A stretch of DNA of 64,000 nt from Candidatus Heimdallarchaeum endolithica (GTDB taxonomy: Archaea > Asgardarchaeota > Heimdallarchaeia > Heimdallarchaeales > Heimdallarchaeaceae), in NCBI GenBank assembly GCA_021513715.1, contig CP084167.1:722117-786116 (forward strand), given 5' to 3'. The notes beneath the pieces were generated by a model. The model saw only the letters and a list, made by a program, of their open reading frames with translations. It was not told the DNA's origin and made no database searches. Every line of letters begins with the position of its first letter. Position 1 is the first letter of the stretch. Position numbers and translations under genes: made by a program. Positions 45,210 through 54,157 of the stretch are shown here, piece after piece.

Positions 45210-46127
45210 TTGAGATTCCCTTGTGAATATGTTACATCTGAGTTTTTACCTGGATTGAGAATTAGAGTAAGCCATTTGTTACGTGAAGCAGGATACTCTC
45301 AAAATGAAATTGCAGAAAAACTAAGTGTTAAACAACCAGTTGTTGTAAGCTACCTTAAAGCATATGAAAAGAGAATTACTGAAGGAAAAGAGGACAATTT
45401 TCATTTAGACAATTTGGCTAACGAAATAGCTGAAGCAATTTTAGAAGGTAAACCCACATCTTTTTTGATTCGTACCGTTTGTACACGATGTAAATCTCTA
45501 AGAGTTGACAGCTTCATTTGTACACAACATAAAAAACTCATTCCTGAGTTAAGCAATATAAAAAACTGTAATTTGTGTATGGGCTTTCCAGATAAAATGC
45601 CTACGATTGAAGAACGTAAACACATTAAAGATGAAATGATAGAGATGTTCAATCTTCTTTCCACATACAAGGATTTTATTAATTGGATACCAGAAATAGG
45701 CTGCCAAATAGCCCATTGTGACGATAGAGCTTTAGAACTAGATGATGTTGCAAGCTTTCCAGGAAGATTAGTAAAAGTAAAGAACGAGATAAGAAGATTA
45801 AGCGACCCTGAATTTGGTGAATCAAAAACTATGGCTCATCTTCTTATCTGGATAAGAAAATTTCAATCTAATATTAAATGGATTTTAAGTTTAAAAAACA
45901 AACCTAAACTTCAAAAGAAACTCAAAAATCTAGAAATACCTGTTCTTGAAACTCAAGAAATAGACACAAAATGGAAAAAGACATTAGGTGATCTTTCAAA
46001 AAACCCAGATATTTTTAAATTCAGATTTTTGCTAGATAAAGGGGGAAAGGGATACGAACCTATAGCCTACATCTTTGCTGAAAATAAAAATGAACTTGAA
46101 GCACTTCTAAATAAGGTTTTAGAGTAA
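45210..46127 (+). CDS. thiR: ThiR-type regulator: HTH, zinc knuckle and ThiN domain
   Basis: 305 aa from TTG at 45210, with TAGGTGA upstream at 45197-45203. Residues about 12-50 are a helix-turn-helix beginning FLPGLRIRVSHLLREAGYSQ, the same lead-in as archaeal ThiR/COG1992 regulators. Residues about 90-127 hold CTRC, C-x2-H and CNLC, a zinc knuckle. Residues about 145-300 are a ThiN domain: IPEIGCQIAHC, DDVASFPGRLVKVKNEI and FGESKTMAHLLIWIRKFQ. ThiN normally makes thiamine phosphate; in ThiR it serves as a sensor of thiamine phosphates. The thiamine uptake operon at 33.5-38.5 kb is a natural target. Confidence 0.75.
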   Translation: MRFPCEYVTSEFLPGLRIRVSHLLREAGYSQNEIAEKLSVKQPVVVSYLKAYEKRITEGKEDNFHLDNLANEIAEAILEGKPTSFLIRTVCTRCKSLRVDSFICTQHKKLIPELSNIKNCNLCMGFPDKMPTIEERKHIKDEMIEMFNLLSTYKDFINWIPEIGCQIAHCDDRALELDDVASFPGRLVKVKNEIRRLSDPEFGESKTMAHLLIWIRKFQSNIKWILSLKNKPKLQKKLKNLEIPVLETQEIDTKWKKTLGDLSKNPDIFKFRFLLDKGGKGYEPIAYIFAENKNELEALLNKVLE

Positions 46128-46138
46128 CAAAAAGAAGT

Positions 46139-46264
46139 TCAAGTAGACAATTCTTCTTTTTCATCTTTTTCTTTATTAGCTAATTGAAACATTAAATAGA
46201 CACTAGACCCAATTATTACAATGATGAGTAAAAACAAGAAACTCCATAATATTGTAGAAATCAT
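46139..46264 (-). CDS. Small single-helix membrane protein
   Basis: 41 aa. MISTILWSFLFLLIIVIIGSSVYLM is one membrane helix, followed by a charged tail (NKEKDEKEELST). A TATA-like TTTATAAAC at 46284-46293 on the minus strand lies about 26-29 bases before its ATG, so it would be a leaderless transcript. Only size, hydropathy and promoter position support it. Confidence 0.4.
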   Translation of the reverse strand: MISTILWSFLFLLIIVIIGSSVYLMFQLANKEKDEKEELST

Positions 46265-46340
46265 TAAATCAATTTTAATACTCTGTTTATAAAGATTCTT
46301 AAAAAACGTTATTATATCTAAAAAAGTTAGCTTTTTGCAT

Positions 46341-46985
46341 ATGGAAGTTGAAATCATTAAAGTAAAGGAGAAACTTGCAGATAATGAATTAATACAAGCA
46401 ATTAGATATTTAGAGCAAGAAAAAACAGTTGTTTTTCCAACTGACACAGTTTATGGTATAGGAGCAGATCTTTTCAAAGAAAAAGCTGTAAAAAACTTAT
46501 TCGAAATCAAAAAACGCCCACTGGATAAACCAATTAATGCATTAGTTTCTTCAATGAAACAAGTAGAAATGATAGTAGAAAATATTCCTGATTCAGCAAT
46601 AAAATTGATAAAAGAATTCTGGCCAGGTGGCCTAACTATAATCTTAAAGAAAAAAGATATTGTTCCAGATATTGTCACTGCAGGAAGAGAAACAATTGGT
46701 GTTAGAAAACCCAATAATGAAATTATTCTTCAGATACTTGAAAAATTTGGAAAACCTCTTGCAGCTACTAGTGCCAATATTTCAGGTTTATCGAGTCCAA
46801 TAACTGCAAAAGAAGTACTAGAACAACTAGGAGAAAAAAGTTATCTACTTATTGATGGAGGAAAAACAATAGAAAAACAACCTTCGACTATTATTGATTT
46901 ATCTTCGAAAAAACCTCAAATTCTTCGTAAAGGAAGTGTAAGTGTAGAAAAAATAAAGGAGATATTACCTTCTATTATAGAATGA
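46341..46985 (+). CDS. tsaC: L-threonylcarbamoyladenylate synthase (YrdC/Sua5 domain)
   Basis: About 214 aa from ATG at 46341; a TTG two codons earlier is possible. The enzyme makes threonylcarbamoyl-AMP from Thr, bicarbonate and ATP, the first step of tRNA t6A37 formation. Conserved blocks are TVVFPTDTVYGIGAD, IKKRPLDKPINALV (KRxxxKP motif), FWPGGLTIIL and PLAATSANISG. It has only the YrdC domain, without the Sua5 C-terminal extension, so TsaC-like in length. Cytoplasmic. The nicotinamidase-like gene follows 40 bases downstream. Confidence 0.88.
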   Translation: MEVEIIKVKEKLADNELIQAIRYLEQEKTVVFPTDTVYGIGADLFKEKAVKNLFEIKKRPLDKPINALVSSMKQVEMIVENIPDSAIKLIKEFWPGGLTIILKKKDIVPDIVTAGRETIGVRKPNNEIILQILEKFGKPLAATSANISGLSSPITAKEVLEQLGEKSYLLIDGGKTIEKQPSTIIDLSSKKPQILRKGSVSVEKIKEILPSIIE

Positions 46986-47025
46986 ATTTATAAATGAAAA
47001 AGATAATAATATAGCTTGAATTAAG

Positions 47026-47694
47026 ATGACATCAAGTGAGAAAGAGAAAGTAACAACTATTTTTTGGGATGTTGACACACAGAGAGACTTTATAGAACCA
47101 AATGGAAAACTATATATAAAAAATGCAGAATTGATCAAGCCAAATTTAGAAAAGTTAACACAATATTCAAGAATGGCAGGAATTAGAGTACTAGGCTCTG
47201 TAGACTGGCATGTTATCGGTGATGAAGAGATAGTAGAAAATCCAGAAGAAGCAGATTATGAGAAACATTATCCTCCTCATTGTTTGAAGGGTGATCCAGG
47301 CTCAGAAAAGATAATGGAAACTCGATCAGACACAGCTATTTTTGTAGACTATATTCCTTATAATGAAGAAAGAATAAATGAAATAGTAAACAGTAACGCA
47401 CCGATTTATTTCAGAAAAAAAGAGTTTGATGTTTTCACAAACCCTAACGTATTACCAATCTTGAATAAGATTAACCCCAAAAAAATTGTGGTTTACGGTG
47501 TTGCAGCAGATGTGTGTGTCAAATATGCAATAGATGGTCTTGCAATGAGAGGTAACGCAGAAATCTATCTTGTTATTGATGCAATAGAAGGAATAAACGA
47601 AATAGAAACAAAAAGACTAGTTCATGCATGGCAAGTAGTTGGAGTGATACCGATTACAACAGAACAAGTTCTAAAAGGAAATTGGATTAAATAA
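47026..47694 (+). CDS. Nicotinamidase/isochorismatase-like cysteine hydrolase
   Basis: 222 aa. The catalytic triad is visible: D17 in DTQRDF, Lys at about 130 in YFRKKEFDVF, and Cys in AADVCVKYA at about 163, with the cis-peptide GVAADVC. The metal-site residues D60 and H62 (SVDWHVIG) and the HYPPHCLKGDPGSEK block match nicotinamidase rather than isochorismatase. Nicotinamidase turns nicotinamide into nicotinate for NAD salvage. Length fits. Probably an operon with the YrdC gene upstream. Confidence 0.78.
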   Translation: MTSSEKEKVTTIFWDVDTQRDFIEPNGKLYIKNAELIKPNLEKLTQYSRMAGIRVLGSVDWHVIGDEEIVENPEEADYEKHYPPHCLKGDPGSEKIMETRSDTAIFVDYIPYNEERINEIVNSNAPIYFRKKEFDVFTNPNVLPILNKINPKKIVVYGVAADVCVKYAIDGLAMRGNAEIYLVIDAIEGINEIETKRLVHAWQVVGVIPITTEQVLKGNWIK

Positions 47695-47837
47695 TTTGAA
47701 ATATTTCACTTTTTTGAAAAAATTCTATAAAAACTATATTTAGTTTACTTTTTTCTCAAAATACCAAAACTAACATTTCAAGGTATGCTAGTATGTTCTA
47801 TTTTCAATGAAGTTTTAAATTATAAAAAAAAATCATT

Positions 47838-49853
47838 CTATTTTTTTCTCTGAATGTAAACCATAGAGAGGGATAGTAAACTTAGCAATAACACAGAAAA
47901 AGCCCATCTTGACCCCAATGGGAATGTTGATGATGTATTAGGGCTAGTCTCTGTAGGAGTAGTCTCTGTAGGAGTAGTCTCAGTAGGAGTAGTCTCAGTA
48001 GGAGTAGTCTCAGTAGGAGTAGTCTCAGTAGGAGTAGTCTCAGTAGGAGTAGTCTCAGTAGGAGTAGTCTCAGTAGGAGTAGTCTCAGTAGGAGTAGTCT
48101 CAGTAGAAGTAGTCTCAGTAGGAGTAGTCTCAGTAGGAGTAGTCTCAGTAGAAGTAGTCTCAGTAGAAGTTTCTGTTGTAGTTTCATACTCTAGATTATA
48201 TCCTGCTTGTTCCATTAATTGTCTAGCAAGTTCAATATCATAACTATAAGGTTGAAGAGTTTTGTCAAAACCTATACACCCATCTGGCATAGGAGAAACT
48301 CCTTGCAATCCGAGTCCATCTAAGATTTCATTAACTATGTATTCTCTAGGAACAATATGACTAATAGCTTTTCTGATACAACGTGCTGCTTCTGCAGTTC
48401 CTAGAGGAGTGAGTTCACCTGTACCAATTATAGGATGAAGCATATTTATAGCCATTTCTTGTTCTATTAAGGATTTTGTAAAAACCAGATTTGCCTTAAC
48501 TCCAGTATAATCAGATTCAACTGCACCATATCTAGAATCTACTATATCAACTGCTCCACCTGAAAGAGAATTAATAGCTGTTTCTTTATCATTAACATAA
48601 ATGAAGAATAAAGCATCTAGTAAATCATCAGTTGTTATAGCCCAATAAGGATTGGGGTACAATGTAACAGCATCATCATTAAAGTCATTTACATCTAACA
48701 TAAATGGACCACAACTAGTTAATAAAGCTTGATCTAAAACTCCCATATCATAGCCATTTATGGCAATGTAATTTTGGACTAAGTTCTTGTTGATTATATC
48801 AAGACTTAAGAGATTTAAAGCTAAGGAATAAGGTTGACTTAAAGTAAATTGAACAGTGTCATCATCTAAAGCCACAATAGAATCATTATTCTCAAAGTAG
48901 GTTGTTAAATAATCATAATGTCTTGATTTAACTGAAGGTGTCATGTGTAGCTCATAAGTATAATCAACATCATAAGCAGTTACAGGATCTCCATTACTGA
49001 AATAAGCATTAGGATTAATGTCAACAGTAAAGGTTAAGTTATCGTCAGAGATACTGTAACTTTGGGCAATAACTGGTTCCAGTAAATGGTCGCTTTGATT
49101 TCGTTCAAATAAACCATAATAAACACAATTCATCCATAAGCCATCATAATCCGATTCTTGAACAAAGATATTATATTCTGAAAATAGAGCTGGTTCAGCA
49201 TAAGTAATATTGTTTTTCATTGAATTTCTCCATTTTTCTGCTCGATGATTATTCATTTGGACTAACTGAGTGTCTATTCCACTAATTGAACTATCTAATC
49301 CAAAAAGGCATCCAGGATAAACAATAGAAATGGCAGGTAAATCTTGATAAAGGATAGCTTGCATTTCTTTTCCTATAGCAATATGATCAATTTCATCAAT
49401 TTCAGTATTGTATCTAGCTACTTTTGAGTCATAGGTAAGATTACTATATTGGTACATATTGACTCCAGCAGGAACAATACCACCTGTATCAAAAAGACCT
49501 AAGGGTTCCCAGTCAAAGAACCATGTCCAACCAACAAAAAAGATATCATAACCACCTTCTTCATATGTTGGAATATGATCATAATATCCTTCTTCACCCA
49601 CAGGATAAGAAAATGTACGAGGAAAAATATTTGACCAAGTAGTGGATTCATGATAAGATATTCCTATACCTATTTTTGGAAATTGTTCTTCCATTAATAG
49701 AGCCCATTCATTTCTTTCTGGGACGGTGTTTGGTGATAATAAATTCAAATAAAAAACAGGAATTGGATTTTCACTTGTACTTTGAGGAACATAAGTAGAA
49801 ACAAAACTGAAACAGAGTATAATTGAGATTGAGATTAAAAATTTAATTTTCAT
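47838..49853 (-). CDS. Circularly permuted SBP_bac_5-type solute-binding protein, Thr-rich stalk
   Basis: 671 aa. Signal peptide at 1-24. Residues about 32-205 correspond to the C-terminal lobe of ordinary family-5 peptide/solute-binding proteins: ERNEWALLMEEQFPKIGIGI, GGYDIFFVGWTWFFDWEP, NMYQYSNLTYDSK, MQAILYQDLPAISIVY. Only after that, from about 215, comes the normal N-terminal lobe (EPVIAQSYSISDDNLTFTVD, NAYFSNGDPVTAYDVDYTYE) and then the middle part ending IRKAISHIVPREYIVNEIL and LARQLMEQAGY. A TETTP-type stalk (about 575-645), a membrane helix and a basic tail finish the protein. So domain order is permuted. Two paralogues follow upstream; no permease or ATPase for this family lies nearby. 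Confidence 0.78.
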   Translation of the reverse strand: MKIKFLISISIILCFSFVSTYVPQSTSENPIPVFYLNLLSPNTVPERNEWALLMEEQFPKIGIGISYHESTTWSNIFPRTFSYPVGEEGYYDHIPTYEEGGYDIFFVGWTWFFDWEPLGLFDTGGIVPAGVNMYQYSNLTYDSKVARYNTEIDEIDHIAIGKEMQAILYQDLPAISIVYPGCLFGLDSSISGIDTQLVQMNNHRAEKWRNSMKNNITYAEPALFSEYNIFVQESDYDGLWMNCVYYGLFERNQSDHLLEPVIAQSYSISDDNLTFTVDINPNAYFSNGDPVTAYDVDYTYELHMTPSVKSRHYDYLTTYFENNDSIVALDDDTVQFTLSQPYSLALNLLSLDIINKNLVQNYIAINGYDMGVLDQALLTSCGPFMLDVNDFNDDAVTLYPNPYWAITTDDLLDALFFIYVNDKETAINSLSGGAVDIVDSRYGAVESDYTGVKANLVFTKSLIEQEMAINMLHPIIGTGELTPLGTAEAARCIRKAISHIVPREYIVNEILDGLGLQGVSPMPDGCIGFDKTLQPYSYDIELARQLMEQAGYNLEYETTTETSTETTSTETTPTETTPTETTSTETTPTETTPTETTPTETTPTETTPTETTPTETTPTETTPTETTPTETTPTETSPNTSSTFPLGSRWAFSVLLLSLLSLSMVYIQRKK
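47945..48170. repeat. 15-bp tandem repeat coding for the Thr/Pro stalk
   Basis: About fifteen near-identical units of GTAGGAGTAGTCTCA (plus strand), which encode TETTP on the minus strand. The few differences (TCTCTG, GAAGT variants) are at the edges and toward the 5' end of the gene. Unit number probably varies between strains. Confidence 0.9.
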
Positions 49854-50064
49854 GTAATCAACTCTTTTATACAGCTTAAATTAAAGTAAAAGAAGTATTT
49901 TAATATTAGTACAACTTTCAAGTTTTTATTGGTGAATTAACAAATGTAATGATAAAGTAGCTAAATAAAGATACTAAAAAATAACATGCTAACAAAAAAA
50001 TTATACCTAAATCTAGGAAGTCACAAACATATAAGAAGCATTATAAAAAAAATAAAAGATTGGA

Positions 50065-51906
50065 TTATCTTTTTCTTGAATTATAGACAATAGATGAACA
50101 TACTAAACTAAGCAAGAATAAAGGGATAACCCACTTAAAATCTAAACTAAATGTTAAGTTTGGATTAGCATTTGTTTCTGTTGGATTAGATGTATAAGAT
50201 GTAACTGATGAGGATGATCCAGTAGTGTTGAGATATTCTGAAGAATAACCAGCTTGTTCTATTAATTGTTTAGCGAGAACAAGATCATAATTATAAGGTT
50301 TTAGAGTGTTATCAAAACCTACACATCCATCAGGCATAGGTGAGACGCCAGGAGCTCCAACCCCTTCCAAAATCTCATCTACTATTGTCTCTCTAGGAAC
50401 AGCATGGCTTATGGCTTTTCTAATTAACTTTGCTGCATCTGCTGTACCTAAAGGAGTGAGTTCTCCTGTTCCTATGATAGGATGAAGCATATTAACTGCC
50501 ATTTCTTGTTGTGATAAATATTTTGTATTTAGTACAAGAGCATCAATACCTTCGAAATCTGATTCAACAGGAGAATATTGAGCATCAACAATATCTACTG
50601 TTCCATCAGCGAGAGCACCAATTGCTGAGTCTTTTTCAGCAATAAATGTGAATATCAAACTATCTAGTAAATCATCATCTGTTATAGTCCAATAAGGATT
50701 GGAATGTAAAGTAACAGTACTAGAAGTTGTATCAAAATCATCTATATCTAACATAAATGGACCACAACTAGTTACTAATGCTTGATCTAGAGCATTCATA
50801 TCATAACCATACGTACTTATATAATTTTGAACCAAATTCTTGTTAATTATCCCATAACTCAACAGATTTAAAGCAAAAGCATATGGTTCTTTAAAATTAA
50901 ATTGAATAGTATCGTCATCTAAAGCCACAATAGAATCGTTGTTGTCAAAGAAGGTTGTTAAATAACCATAAGAACTGGATGCAACTGCAGGAGTCATGTG
51001 TAACTCATAAGTGTAGTCAACATCATAAGCGGTAACTTTGTCTCCATTACTGAAATAAGCATCATGATTAATGTCAACAGTAAAGGCCATTTTATCTTCT
51101 GAAATAGAATAGTTTTTTGCAATAACAGGCTCCATTAAATGAGTATCCGGATTTCGTTCAAATAAACCATAATAAACACAACTCATCCATTTTCCATCAT
51201 AGTATGATTCTTGAACAAAGGTATTATATTCTGTAAACTCTGCAGGTTGAACATAAGTTATACTATCTTTCACCGAATTTCTCCATTTTTCTGCACGATG
51301 CTCATTTTTAGATAATAGTAGTGAATCAACTCCACTTATGGATTTAGACAATCCATAAATCTGTCTTCCATAAACAATTGAAATTGAAGGTAGATCTTCA
51401 TAAAGGATAGCTTGTAATTCTTTAGCTCTAGCGATACGAACTGTATCATTAAGTTCAGTAATGTATTCTCCAAGTTTTTCATCAAAAACATGATTGCAAT
51501 ATTGGTACATATTGTCACCGTAAGGAACAATACTGGGTGAAGCAAAAAGATTACTTGGATCCCAGTCTAACCCCCAACTCCAACCTACAAAAAGTATGTC
51601 ATAACCTCCTTCTTCATATGTTGGGATATGATCATAATAACCTTCTTCACCAACAGGATATGACCATACACGAGGCATAATATTTCCCCAACCAGTAGAT
51701 TCGTGATAAGCTATTCCAACACCTATTTTTGATAGTTGTTCTTCGATCAACGAAGCCCATTCATTTCTTTCTAGCAGTGTATTTGGTGATAATAAACTAA
51801 TGTAGAAATATGGAGTAGTTTCGTCACTATTACTTTGAGGAATATAAGTAGAAGCAAAACTAAAACAGAGTATTATTAAAATAGAGATAATGAACTTTAT
51901 TTTCAT
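50065..51906 (-). CDS. Circularly permuted SBP_bac_5-type solute-binding protein (paralogue 2)
   Basis: 613 aa with the same permuted order as its neighbours: signal peptide, old C-terminal lobe (ERNEWASLIEEQLSKIGVGI, GGYDILFVGWSWGLDWDP, NMYQYCNHVFDEK), then old N-terminal lobe (EPVIAKNYSISEDKMAFTVD, NAYFSNGD-like HDAYFSNGDKVTAYDVDY), then LIRKAISHAVPRETIVDEIL and LAKQLIEQAGY. The stalk is short (Ser/Thr/Asn), followed by a membrane helix and SRKR tail. The bases just before the ATG (AAGAGTTGAT) are shared with paralogue 1, so a common leader has been copied. Ligand specificity unknown; peptide or oligosaccharide are usual for the family. Confidence 0.78.
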   Translation of the reverse strand: MKIKFIISILIILCFSFASTYIPQSNSDETTPYFYISLLSPNTLLERNEWASLIEEQLSKIGVGIAYHESTGWGNIMPRVWSYPVGEEGYYDHIPTYEEGGYDILFVGWSWGLDWDPSNLFASPSIVPYGDNMYQYCNHVFDEKLGEYITELNDTVRIARAKELQAILYEDLPSISIVYGRQIYGLSKSISGVDSLLLSKNEHRAEKWRNSVKDSITYVQPAEFTEYNTFVQESYYDGKWMSCVYYGLFERNPDTHLMEPVIAKNYSISEDKMAFTVDINHDAYFSNGDKVTAYDVDYTYELHMTPAVASSSYGYLTTFFDNNDSIVALDDDTIQFNFKEPYAFALNLLSYGIINKNLVQNYISTYGYDMNALDQALVTSCGPFMLDIDDFDTTSSTVTLHSNPYWTITDDDLLDSLIFTFIAEKDSAIGALADGTVDIVDAQYSPVESDFEGIDALVLNTKYLSQQEMAVNMLHPIIGTGELTPLGTADAAKLIRKAISHAVPRETIVDEILEGVGAPGVSPMPDGCVGFDNTLKPYNYDLVLAKQLIEQAGYSSEYLNTTGSSSSVTSYTSNPTETNANPNLTFSLDFKWVIPLFLLSLVCSSIVYNSRKR

Positions 51907-52183
51907 GTTATCAACTCTTTTTTTTTAATTAAGTTGAAATAACTATTTTAATGTTTTTACTAGTTATTAATATTTTTTAATTTATTATTATAAATGATAA
52001 AACATATCAAGATATTTATAATTCATTAGATTATGAGAACTGAAATGCAAAAAGAGTCTATAAATAAGTATATGCAATAATCTCTAAGGTATAATCATAA
52101 CTGAAATCTCAATATAAATTCTGATAAAAAATGAAAAATTGTAATTAGAAGAATTGTAATTAAAAGAATTATAATTAAAGTTT

Positions 52184-53995
52184 TTAGATGCCCTTTCTTT
52201 CTTTTCTTTTGTTAATTATAGAGACTGATATTACACAAATCAAAAGAACAGAAAGAGTAGAACCTATATCATAGGCTGTTGAACTTATATTATCTGTATT
52301 TTCACTTGACATTGTTGTATTATATTCTAAATTATAACCTGCTAGTTCCATAAATTGTCTAGCAAGATAAATATCATAGATATAAGGCTCAAGACTGGCA
52401 TCAAAACCAATACAGCCTTCAGGCATAGGTGAAACACCTTGTGCTCCAAGCCCTTCTAAAATCTCTTCAACTATAATTTCTCGAGGGACAGCATGACTGA
52501 TAGCTTTTCTAATTAACTTTGCTGCGTCTGCAGTGCCTAGAGGAGTGAGTTCTCCTGTACCAATTATAGGATGACGCATATTGATTGCCATTTCTTGTGT
52601 AGATGTTAGTTTTGTAATGACCATATTAACATCGATTCCCTCAAAATCTGATAGATGAAATGCATATTTAGCATCAACAATGTCAACTGACCCTCTTTTG
52701 AGAGCATCAATTGCCATGCTTTTAGATGGAATATAAGTGAATATTAAACTATCCAGTAAATCATCATCTGTTAAGGTCCAATAAGGGTTAGAGTGAAGGA
52801 TTACTGTACTAGAAGTGATATTATAATCGCTTACATTGAGCATATATGGACCACAACTTGTTACTAAAGCTTGATCTAAAACATTCAAGTTATAACCATT
52901 TGAATCGATGTAATTTTGGACTAGATTCTTGTTAATTATACCATAACTCAATAAACTTAAGCTAAAAGCATATCTTTTTTTGAAAGTAAACTGAATAGTA
53001 TCTTCATCTAAAGCTTTGATAGATTCGTTATTTTCAAAGTAAGTCGTTAAGTATTCATATAATATGGAATCAACAGCAGGGGTCATGTACAACTTATAAG
53101 TATAGTCAACATCATAAGCAGTTACAGGTTCTCCATTACTAAAGTAAGCATTAGGCTTAACATCCACTGTAATGGTTAATTTATCCTCTGAAACACTATA
53201 ATTCTTTGCTATAACTGGCTCCATCAAATGTTTATTTTGACTACGTTCAAAAAGTCCATAATAAACACAACTCATCCATAGAGCATCATAATACGATTCT
53301 TGAACAAAGATGTTATATTCATCTAATTCTGCTGGTTGAGCATAAGAAATATTGTTCCTTAATGAATTTCTCCAATTTTCAGCTCGATGAGCACTATCAC
53401 TTAACAAGAGTGTATCAATTCCACTAGTTGATTTATTCAACGCATATATCTCTCTTGGATACAATATTGTTATAGCAGGTAAATCATCATAAAGAATAGC
53501 TTGCAGTTCCTCACCTTTTGCAATACGTGCATTCTCATCAAGTTCTGTGATATATTCTTCAAGTTTTTTATCAAATTCTGGATTGTTGTATTGATACATA
53601 TTGTCTCCAGCAGGAACAATACTAGCTGAATCAAAACACCATGTTGGATCCCAGTCTAATAACCAATTCCAACCTATAAAGAGTATATCATAACCTCCTT
53701 CTTCGTATGTTGGGATATGATCATAATATCCTTCTTCACCAACAGGATATGACCACACACGAGGCATAATATTTCCCCACCCTGTGGCTTCATGTCGAGC
53801 TATTCCAATTCCAATTTTTGGTAACTCTTCTTCCATTAGAAATGACCATTGATTTCTTTGAGTACAAGTTATCGGTGACAGTAAAGTAATATAAAATAAA
53901 GGTAGAGGGTCTTCATTTGCTTGTTGAGGAATAGAACTAGTTAAAAAAGTAAAACAGAGAGCTATTGAGAAAAAAACTATTTTTCTCTTTCTCAT
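52184..53995 (-). CDS. Circularly permuted SBP_bac_5-type solute-binding protein (paralogue 3)
   Basis: 603 aa from the ATG at 53995, chosen because AGGAGA lies at 54001-54006; the frame is open to 54103 but the extra residues have no signal character. Signal peptide (KIVFFSIALCFTFLTS), then the permuted lobes as in the other two: QRNQWSFLMEEELPKIGIGI, GGYDILFIGWNWLLDWDP, NMYQYNNPEFDKK first, and EPVIAKNYSVSEDKLTITVD plus IRKAISHAVPREIIVEEIL later, ending LARQFMELAGY. It has almost no stalk before the C-terminal membrane helix and KRKERKGI tail. Most divergent of the three at the C-terminus. Confidence 0.78.
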   Translation of the reverse strand: MRKRKIVFFSIALCFTFLTSSIPQQANEDPLPLFYITLLSPITCTQRNQWSFLMEEELPKIGIGIARHEATGWGNIMPRVWSYPVGEEGYYDHIPTYEEGGYDILFIGWNWLLDWDPTWCFDSASIVPAGDNMYQYNNPEFDKKLEEYITELDENARIAKGEELQAILYDDLPAITILYPREIYALNKSTSGIDTLLLSDSAHRAENWRNSLRNNISYAQPAELDEYNIFVQESYYDALWMSCVYYGLFERSQNKHLMEPVIAKNYSVSEDKLTITVDVKPNAYFSNGEPVTAYDVDYTYKLYMTPAVDSILYEYLTTYFENNESIKALDEDTIQFTFKKRYAFSLSLLSYGIINKNLVQNYIDSNGYNLNVLDQALVTSCGPYMLNVSDYNITSSTVILHSNPYWTLTDDDLLDSLIFTYIPSKSMAIDALKRGSVDIVDAKYAFHLSDFEGIDVNMVITKLTSTQEMAINMRHPIIGTGELTPLGTADAAKLIRKAISHAVPREIIVEEILEGLGAQGVSPMPEGCIGFDASLEPYIYDIYLARQFMELAGYNLEYNTTMSSENTDNISSTAYDIGSTLSVLLICVISVSIINKRKERKGI

Positions 53996-54157
53996 ACTAA
54001 TCTCCTTACTTAATAAAAATAAGTAAAAAAACAATATAAGTATTCTCTTTTCTAATTCTATTAATCTTTGATTTTTATATTTCTGATTTAGAATAAAAAA
54101 CACTACTGTTTTTCGTTTCCGAAATCTTTTAAATGTGCATAACTCTTTTTTTACAGA

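Noticed and set aside
46139-46447. Full 102-codon minus-strand frame
   Set aside because: Its first 60 codons are antisense to the YrdC gene; only the last 41 codons after the ATG at 46264 have promoter support.
47945-48170. CRISPR array
   Set aside because: Units are 15 bp, contiguous and without spacers, and lie within a coding region as a Thr/Pro stalk.
47882-48187. A 101-codon frame made almost only of Leu and Arg
   Set aside because: It is the 15-bp repeat read in the wrong frame of the same strand; the TETTP frame is the real one.
53996-54103. Longer N-terminus of the third binding protein
   Set aside because: The extra 36 residues precede a proper signal peptide, and AGGAGA is positioned for the ATG at 53995.
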